Assembly: GCA_018883325.1 (NCBI GenBank)
Contig: VEQH01000024.1
Coordinates: 1-49,041 of the forward strand
Reading direction: 5' to 3'
DNA length: 49,041 bases
Source: Flavobacteriales bacterium
Lineage (GTDB): Bacteria > Bacteroidota > Bacteroidia > Flavobacteriales_D > Crocinitomicaceae
The notes under the pieces are model-generated. The model was not told where the DNA came from. It worked only from the letters and a program-made list of their open reading frames with translations, and made no database searches. Shown here piece by piece: positions 44,205 to 49,041 of the stretch; within the stretch, counting starts at the first letter, position 1; each line of letters opens with the position of its first letter. A program made the position numbers and the translations under genes.

Positions 44205-45191
44205 TTAAAAATGAATTGGTGATTTTTCCAATTTTGAAAGAATACCGTAAGCTACTTCCATTGCTGAAAATCCATCTTCAACAGAAACAATTGGATGTTT
44301 TTTGTGAATGATTGAATGATGAAAAGATTTTAATTCCTCTTTTATCGCGTTGACTTCTGCCAACTCAGGTTTATCAATCATGATTTTTTTGCGCTTATTA
44401 TCTTTTCCAATCTCCAAAATAATATCAAATGGATCTGGTTCACCTTGAACATCATTGATGCTTACAACTTCTAATTCCTTGGTCAAAAAATCAACACTGA
44501 TATAAGTGTCCTTTTGAAAAAAACGAGATTTACGCATGTTTTTCAACGAAATTCTTGATGCCGTTAAATTTGCAACACAGCCATTTTCAAATTCAAGTCG
44601 TGCGTTGGTAATATCATGCGATTCACTCACTACTGAAACGCCAGAAGCTGCAATATTTTTTACGCGCGATTTTACAACACTTAGAATTATATCAATATCG
44701 TGAATCATTAAATCCAAAACAACTGGAACATCCGTGCCTCTTGGGTTGAATTGTGCCAAGCGATGTGTTTCTATAAACATCGGATTTTTTAAATATGGTA
44801 AAGCAGCTTGAAACGCTGGATTGAAGCGTTCGACGTGTCCAACTTGCACAATAACTTCGGCTTCAGTTGTTAACATCACCATTTTTTTTGCCTCTTCCAT
44901 TGTTTCAGAAAGTGGCTTTTCGATAAAAACATGTTTTCGTGCTCGCAATGCTTCAATTGCACAACTGTAGTGACTTAAAGTTGGAGTAACAATATCGATG
45001 CAATCAACTTCATTAATCAATTCTGAAACACTTCCAAATGACTTAATATTAAATTGATTTTCAACACTTTGAGCATTACTTGAATCTGCATCATAAAAAC
45101 CAACAAATTCAAAAATATCACTTAGTTCTAGCAGCAAACGAATGTGTATTTTCCCCAAGTGTCCAGCCCCTACTACTCCAATTTTCAACAT
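44205..45191 (-). CDS. Gfo/Idh/MocA-family oxidoreductase
   Basis: 328 residues. NAD(P)-binding GVVGAGHLGKIHIRLL (5-20), the family's HVFIEKPLSETMEEA motif (about 90-104), VQVGHVERFNPAF, and HDIDIILSVV. Such enzymes oxidise or reduce sugars, including UDP-N-acetylglucosamine derivatives in surface glycan pathways. It is the first gene of a probable operon with the lipoprotein (35 bases) and the glycosylphosphotransferase. Confidence 0.9.
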   Translation of the reverse strand: MLKIGVVGAGHLGKIHIRLLLELSDIFEFVGFYDADSSNAQSVENQFNIKSFGSVSELINEVDCIDIVTPTLSHYSCAIEALRARKHVFIEKPLSETMEEAKKMVMLTTEAEVIVQVGHVERFNPAFQAALPYLKNPMFIETHRLAQFNPRGTDVPVVLDLMIHDIDIILSVVKSRVKNIAASGVSVVSESHDITNARLEFENGCVANLTASRISLKNMRKSRFFQKDTYISVDFLTKELEVVSINDVQGEPDPFDIILEIGKDNKRKKIMIDKPELAEVNAIKEELKSFHHSIIHKKHPIVSVEDGFSAMEVAYGILSKLEKSPIHF

Positions 45192-45258
45192 GTTTTTTTA
45201 TTTTAAAATTAACAGCATAAGTAAAACAAAAAACGCCACCTTAAAGAACTTTTCAACA

Positions 45259-45291
45259 TGAAAAAAGCCATTAATCAAGGATTAATGGCTT
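45259..45291 (-). terminator. Terminator of the thrS-infC-rpmI-rplT operon
   Basis: A perfect 12-base stem (AAGCCATTAATC at 45265-45276 with GATTAATGGCTT at 45280-45291), 3-base loop, and a T run on the minus strand. Confidence 0.92.
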
Positions 45292-45311
45292 CTGCTGATA
45301 TAGTTTGAAAT

Positions 45312-45659
45312 TTATTTATTTACCGCGTCAACAATTGCTTTGAACGCTTCTGGATGATTCATTGCTAAATCTGCTAAAACCTTACGATTCAATTCGATTC
45401 CGCTTTTGTGAATACCTCCCATAAATTTAGAATAACTCATTCCGTATTGACGAACACCCGCGTTGATACGAGTGATCCACAATGAGCGGAAGTTTCTTTT
45501 CTTTTGTTTACGACCTGAATAAGCGTAAACTAATCCTTTTTCGACAGCGTTTTTAGCAACTGTCCATACATTTTTTCTTCTTCCAAAGTAACCTTTGGCA
45601 AGTTTCATCAAGTTCTTTCTTCTAGCTCTTGACGCAACGTGATTTACTGATCTTGGCAT
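45312..45659 (-). CDS. rplT: Ribosomal protein bL20
   Basis: 115 residues, standard length. It begins [20 protein letters not shown] and contains the [16 protein letters not shown] and [18 protein letters not shown] segments. A 50S assembly protein. It is the last gene of the operon, 92 bases after rpmI and ahead of the terminator at 45259-45291. Confidence 0.98.
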   Translation of the reverse strand: MPRSVNHVASRARRKNLMKLAKGYFGRRKNVWTVAKNAVEKGLVYAYSGRKQKKRNFRSLWITRINAGVRQYGMSYSKFMGGIHKSGIELNRKVLADLAMNHPEAFKAIVDAVNK

Positions 45660-45751
45660 ATTTTTAAGTTTTTTAATAAGGAGTGCAGTGTTATTTCAAC
45701 TGACTTATGTACTCGTTATTGGGTTAACAATTTATTAAACCGCAAAGCGGA

Positions 45752-45949
45752 CTACTTCATACAAAGTTGTAATTTGATATTTGATAAATCAGCATCGTGT
45801 ACTAATCCAGCATGTGTCAAATTACGTTTACGTTTAGTAGCCTTTTTTGTCAAAATGTGGCTTTTGAAAGCGTGTTTACGCTTGATTTTCCCACTTCCAG
45901 TGATTGTGAATCGCTTCTTAGCACTAGATTTTGTTTTCATTTTTGGCAT
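45752..45949 (-). CDS. rpmI: Ribosomal protein bL35
   Basis: 65 residues, standard length: [20 protein letters not shown] at the N-terminus, [13 protein letters not shown] and KATKRKRNL. 50S subunit protein. It lies between infC and rplT in the usual order. The 123-base leader before it carries an unusual inverted, repetitive stretch. Confidence 0.98.
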   Translation of the reverse strand: MPKMKTKSSAKKRFTITGSGKIKRKHAFKSHILTKKATKRKRNLTHAGLVHDADLSNIKLQLCMK

Positions 45950-45986
45950 TGTTCTTCTTTTTTTAGAGTTAAACTTCTATATCAGC

Positions 45987-46070
45987 TTCTTTTGAATTTA
46001 GAATGGAAAATGAAGAATGTAGAATGATGTTTATTTCAATTTTACATTTTCAATTTTACATTTTCAATTC
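45987..46070. repeat. Repetitive inverted stretch between infC and rpmI
   Basis: Two tandem copies of a TTTTACATTTTCAA unit (46040-46067) face a GAATG...GAATG-rich segment (about 46000-46027) that is roughly their complement. The two halves could form a long imperfect hairpin of about 30 pairs in the infC-rpmI intercistronic RNA. Confidence 0.4.
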
Positions 46071-46072
46071 TT

Positions 46073-46618
46073 TTATTTCTTCTTCGAATTAATCATAATG
46101 ATCATCTTCTTACCTTCTAACTTTGGTAATTGCTCAACAGCTCCAACGTCAGCTAGTTCTTGTGCAAATTTCAACAACAAGATTTCACCTCTGTCTTTAA
46201 ATACGATTGTTCTACCACGGAAGAAAACGTAAGCTTTCACTTTGCTTCCTTCTTCTAAGAATTTACGCGCATGCGCCAATTTAAAGTTGAAGTCATGGTC
46301 GTCGGTATTAGGTCCGAAACGGATTTCTTTCACGACTACTTTACTTTGTTTTGCTTTCAATTCTTTCTGCTTGCGTTTTTGGTTATACAAGAATTTCTTG
46401 TAATCCATGATTTTACAAACAGGTGGTTTTGCATTTGGAGAAATCTCAACTAAGTCCATTTCTTGCTCCGTTGCAAGTGCGATTGCTGCTGCAACAGACA
46501 TTACTTGTGGCTCCTCACCTTCAATCACTAATCGGATTTCCGAAGCAATTATTTTTTCATTGATTCGATGTTGAGCTTCCTCAACTCTTTTAACAAACGG
46601 TCTCGAATTTTTCCTCAT
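46073..46618 (-). CDS. infC: Translation initiation factor IF-3
   Basis: 181 residues. The N-domain ([20 protein letters not shown], to about 80) and C-domain ([36 protein letters not shown]) are both complete. The start is an ordinary ATG at 46618, directly preceded by an in-frame TGA; many bacteria instead use a rare start for infC self-control, so that form of control is not evident here. It follows thrS by 8 bases. Confidence 0.97.
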   Translation of the reverse strand: MRKNSRPFVKRVEEAQHRINEKIIASEIRLVIEGEEPQVMSVAAAIALATEQEMDLVEISPNAKPPVCKIMDYKKFLYNQKRKQKELKAKQSKVVVKEIRFGPNTDDHDFNFKLAHARKFLEEGSKVKAYVFFRGRTIVFKDRGEILLLKFAQELADVGAVEQLPKLEGKKMIIMINSKKK

Positions 46619-46626
46619 TCAATTAT

Positions 46627-48567
46627 TTAAATTTCTGTTGCCAATTCTTTTTCAACGGCTTCTTTTACTATTTCTATAAACGCATCGTGTGACATTGCTC
46701 CTCTATCTCCCTCACTTCTTTGTCTTACTGACACTTGATTTTGTTCAAATTCTTTCTCTCCTACGATTAACATGAAAGGTATTTTTGCGATTTCAGCATC
46801 GCGTATTTTCTTACCAATCTTTTCGTTACGGTCGTCAACGAGTCCGCGAATATCGGAATTATTTAGGAATTCTGAAACTTTTTCTGCATACTCATTATAT
46901 TTCTCTGATATTGGCAACACAATAAATTGCTCGGTAGTCAACCAAAGAGGAAAATCGCCTGCGCAATGTTCTAAAAGCACTGCCAAGAAACGTTCCATTG
47001 AACCAAATGGCGCTCGGTGAATCATAACTGGTCGATGTTTCGCATTGTCTGCACCGATGTATTCAAGTTCAAATCGTTCAGGTAAGTTGTAATCCACTTG
47101 AATTGTTCCCAATTGCCATTCTCTACCTAAAGCATCTTGCACCATAAAATCCAATTTTGGACCATAGAATGCTGCTTCACCATACGCAACAACTGTTGGC
47201 AAATTCTTTTCTTCCGCAGCTTCAATGATTGCATTTTCTGCTTTCACCCAATTTTCTTCTGCGCCAATGTATTTTGCACGATTGGTTTTATCACGCAAAG
47301 AAATTTGTGCTTTGAAATTTTGGAAATCCAAGGTTTTCAAAACATACAAAACGATGTCAATTACTTTTTTGAATTCGTCTTTTACTTGATCTTGCGTACA
47401 GAAAATATGCGCATCATCTTGTGTAAACCCACGAACGCGCGTTAAACCGTGCAATTCACCTGATTGTTCGTAACGATAAACAGTTCCAAATTCAGCAAAA
47501 CGTGCAGGTAAATCTTTGTATGAGCGAGGTTTAGACTTGAAAATCTCACAGTGATGCGGACAGTTCATTGGTTTCAAATAAAACTCTTCGTTTGGATCTG
47601 GAGTTTTAATAGGTTGAAATGAATCTGCACCATATTTTTCGTAGTGACCTGAAGTCACATACAATTCTTTGTTTCCAATGTGTGGTGTGATTACTTGCTG
47701 GTAACCTGCTTTGCGTTGCGCCTTTTTCAAGAAATTCTCTAAGCGCTCTCTCAAAGCAGCACCTTTCGGCAACCACATTGGCAAACCTTGACCCACTTTT
47801 TGGGAGAATGTGAAAAGCTCTAATTCTTTCCCTAATTTTCTATGGTCACGGCGTTTTGCCTCTTCCACTTTCTCTAAATATTCAGTCAGTTCAGAATTTT
47901 TAGGAAACGTAATTCCGTAAATACGTGTTAATTGTTTATTTTTTTCGTCGCCACGCCAGTAAGCACCAGCAATTGAAGTCAATTTTACAGCTTTGATAAA
48001 TCCTGTATCAGGAATATGAGGTCCACGACATAAGTCAGTGAAATTACCTTGCGTGTAGAATGTTATTGTTCCATCTTCCAATTCAGAAAGCAATTCCAAT
48101 TTATACGGATCTTGTTTTTCTTCAAAGTAAGCAATTGCATCAGCTTTTGATATTTCTTGACGGATGAATTGATTTTTTGCTTTCGCCAATTCTTTCATTT
48201 TCGCTTCAACTTTTTCCAAATCCTTTTCGGTAATGGAATGTTCCATGAAGTCGATATCGTAATAAAAACCATTGGTAACAGGAGGTCCAATTGCCAATTT
48301 TATTCCTGGGAAATAAAACTCAAGTGCTTCTGCCATCAAGTGAGCAGACGAGTGCCACATGGTTGATTTTCCTTCGGCATCGTTCCATGTCAATAGTTGT
48401 AAATTACAATCTTCTGTTATGGGTAGATTGGCATCTTTAACAGTGTCATTAATTTTCGCTGCTAAAACGTTTCTTGCAAGACCTTCAGAGATACTTGCTG
48501 CAATTTGTAGTGCTGATGTTCCCGGTTCATACGAGCGAACGGCACCATCAGGGAAAGTGATTTGCAT
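46627..48567 (-). CDS. thrS: Threonyl-tRNA synthetase
   Basis: 646 residues from the ATG at 48567 ([16 protein letters not shown]), which starts exactly at the TGS domain. A frame open 15 codons further upstream would run through the predicted promoter and is rejected. Domains in order: TGS (1-60), second additional domain with [11 protein letters not shown], class II core with [44 protein letters not shown] and [11 protein letters not shown], and the C-terminal anticodon-binding domain. First gene of the thrS-infC-rpmI-rplT operon. Confidence 0.97.
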   Translation of the reverse strand: MQITFPDGAVRSYEPGTSALQIAASISEGLARNVLAAKINDTVKDANLPITEDCNLQLLTWNDAEGKSTMWHSSAHLMAEALEFYFPGIKLAIGPPVTNGFYYDIDFMEHSITEKDLEKVEAKMKELAKAKNQFIRQEISKADAIAYFEEKQDPYKLELLSELEDGTITFYTQGNFTDLCRGPHIPDTGFIKAVKLTSIAGAYWRGDEKNKQLTRIYGITFPKNSELTEYLEKVEEAKRRDHRKLGKELELFTFSQKVGQGLPMWLPKGAALRERLENFLKKAQRKAGYQQVITPHIGNKELYVTSGHYEKYGADSFQPIKTPDPNEEFYLKPMNCPHHCEIFKSKPRSYKDLPARFAEFGTVYRYEQSGELHGLTRVRGFTQDDAHIFCTQDQVKDEFKKVIDIVLYVLKTLDFQNFKAQISLRDKTNRAKYIGAEENWVKAENAIIEAAEEKNLPTVVAYGEAAFYGPKLDFMVQDALGREWQLGTIQVDYNLPERFELEYIGADNAKHRPVMIHRAPFGSMERFLAVLLEHCAGDFPLWLTTEQFIVLPISEKYNEYAEKVSEFLNNSDIRGLVDDRNEKIGKKIRDAEIAKIPFMLIVGEKEFEQNQVSVRQRSEGDRGAMSHDAFIEIVKEAVEKELATEI

Positions 48568-48586
48568 ATTTAAAAAAATTAGGTTG

Positions 48587-48594
48587 CAAAAGTA
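48587..48594 (-). promoter_or_regulatory. -7 box of the thrS operon
   Basis: On the minus strand TACTTTTG matches TAnnTTTG exactly, 19 bases before the thrS ATG. A TTG lies 15 bases upstream rather than the usual 19, so only the -7 box is well supported. Confidence 0.45.
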
Positions 48595-48949
48595 ATGAAT
48601 CGGATTGAACAAAATGAATTGAAAAAGGAATCTTATTTGAAAATCACCTTACTTCTTACAATAATTTAGATTCAAATAATTATGAGGAGGAAACCATTAT
48701 TTCATCATACGGAATAGGAAAACCAAATCTTTTTAAATATTTTTTCTCACAAATAAAAAGCAAATACTATCAAAATTTTCATGTTCAAGATTTTAAAAGA
48801 ATGGGGAAATGTAAAAAATTTAGTATTAGGTAGAGTTACCTGATTTTCATGCTAACTTAACTTTTTTTGAAATCAACGCATTTTTTTACTTTAGATTTAC
48901 ATAAACAAATCATTTTATTAACCCGACGGGTAAATATTGATATTTTATA
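48595..48949. other. Intergenic region upstream of thrS
   Basis: AT-rich. It contains a plus-strand frame of 71 codons (48618-48833) with no early start codon, and the short palindrome ACCCG-A-CGGGT near 48921-48931, 19 bases after the edge gene's stop on the minus strand, which could be part of a terminator or an element end. No gene is supported. Confidence 0.4.
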
Positions 48950-49041
48950 TTAGGCAGCATATTTTATATCCTCATGCTTGAAATATGCCTTAACTCTATT
49001 TGGATTTTCGGATAGCATTTCCATATGATTTTTCATGTTTT
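48950..49041 (-). CDS. C-terminal end of an unidentified gene, cut by the window edge
   Basis: A minus-strand frame is open from the window edge to a TAA at 48950-48952. It encodes at least 29 residues ending ENPNRVKAYFKHEDIKYAA. The ending has the look of a transposase or integrase tail but too little is present to assign a family. Partial at its 5' end. Confidence 0.35.
   Translation of the reverse strand, partial: NMKNHMEMLSENPNRVKAYFKHEDIKYAA

Noticed and set aside
48568..48612. 15-codon extension of thrS
   Set aside because: It precedes the TGS domain and crosses the predicted -7 box, so the ATG at 48567 is preferred.
48568..48680. T-box riboswitch upstream of thrS
   Set aside because: The space between the predicted promoter and the start is about 20 bases, too short, and no T-box sequence is seen.

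Overview
The window reads as a chromosome segment of a low-GC member of the phylum Bacteroidota, most likely order Flavobacteriales. The support is a SusC/SusD pair, two proteins with a type IX secretion (T9SS) C-terminal sorting domain, a GldM-like domain, lipoproteins with permissive lipoboxes, and promoters of the Bacteroidota type (TTG, 19 bases, TAnnTTTG-like). A family or genus cannot be fixed from the sequence; Crocinitomicaceae would be a guess.

Layout. 1-370: a degenerate tandem repeat and a terminator. 370-3180 (minus): a cold-shock protein, a membrane-anchored RCC1 propeller, an ABM-domain protein and a SAM hydrolase-type (DUF62) enzyme. 3268-5237 (plus): phoH and purC, overlapping by 4 bases. 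5261-6820: a single-gene unit, an ATPase with a PD-(D/E)XK-like C-terminus, bounded by two 74-base direct repeats that each contain a long inverted repeat. 6992-11149 (minus): mfd and an unknown gene. 11237-13340 (plus): a DUF4836-like lipoprotein and trmB.

13500-27670 (all minus) is a starch/alpha-glucan utilisation locus. In transcription order: a small secreted starch-binding-like T9SS protein, a multidomain T9SS GH13 amylase, a CotH-family protein, a second GH13, a GH31 alpha-glucosidase, then SusC and SusD. The promoter of the first gene and the promoter of susC both match TTG-N19-TAnnTTT, and both carry the same 13-base palindrome TGTCA-N3-TGACA, which suggests one regulator. The logic of the locus is secreted depolymerisation, TonB-dependent uptake, and conversion of oligosaccharides to glucose.

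27776-36995: an L,D-transpeptidase-like lipoprotein, sucC, a lipoprotein with a Kunitz/BPTI-type cysteine pattern, a tight minus-strand operon (exported protein, AAC(3)-like acetyltransferase, polysaccharide deacetylase-like, FemAB/GNAT-like, SDR), a small secreted helical protein, a PHB-depolymerase-type esterase and L-2-hydroxyglutarate oxidase. 37052-45191: GH2 beta-mannosidase, msrA, a short MscS channel, an orphan GldM-C-like protein, and a polysaccharide-initiation operon (Gfo/Idh oxidoreductase, lipoprotein, polyprenyl glycosylphosphotransferase). 45312-48567 (minus) is the conserved thrS-infC-rpmI-rplT operon with a strong terminator. The right edge holds the last codons of an unidentified minus-strand gene.

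No tRNA, rRNA, CRISPR array or intact transposase was found. Most of the window is chromosomal housekeeping. The parts most worth a second look are the repeat-bounded ATPase unit, the shared operator of the starch locus, the Kunitz-like lipoprotein and the acetyltransferase/deacetylase operon.
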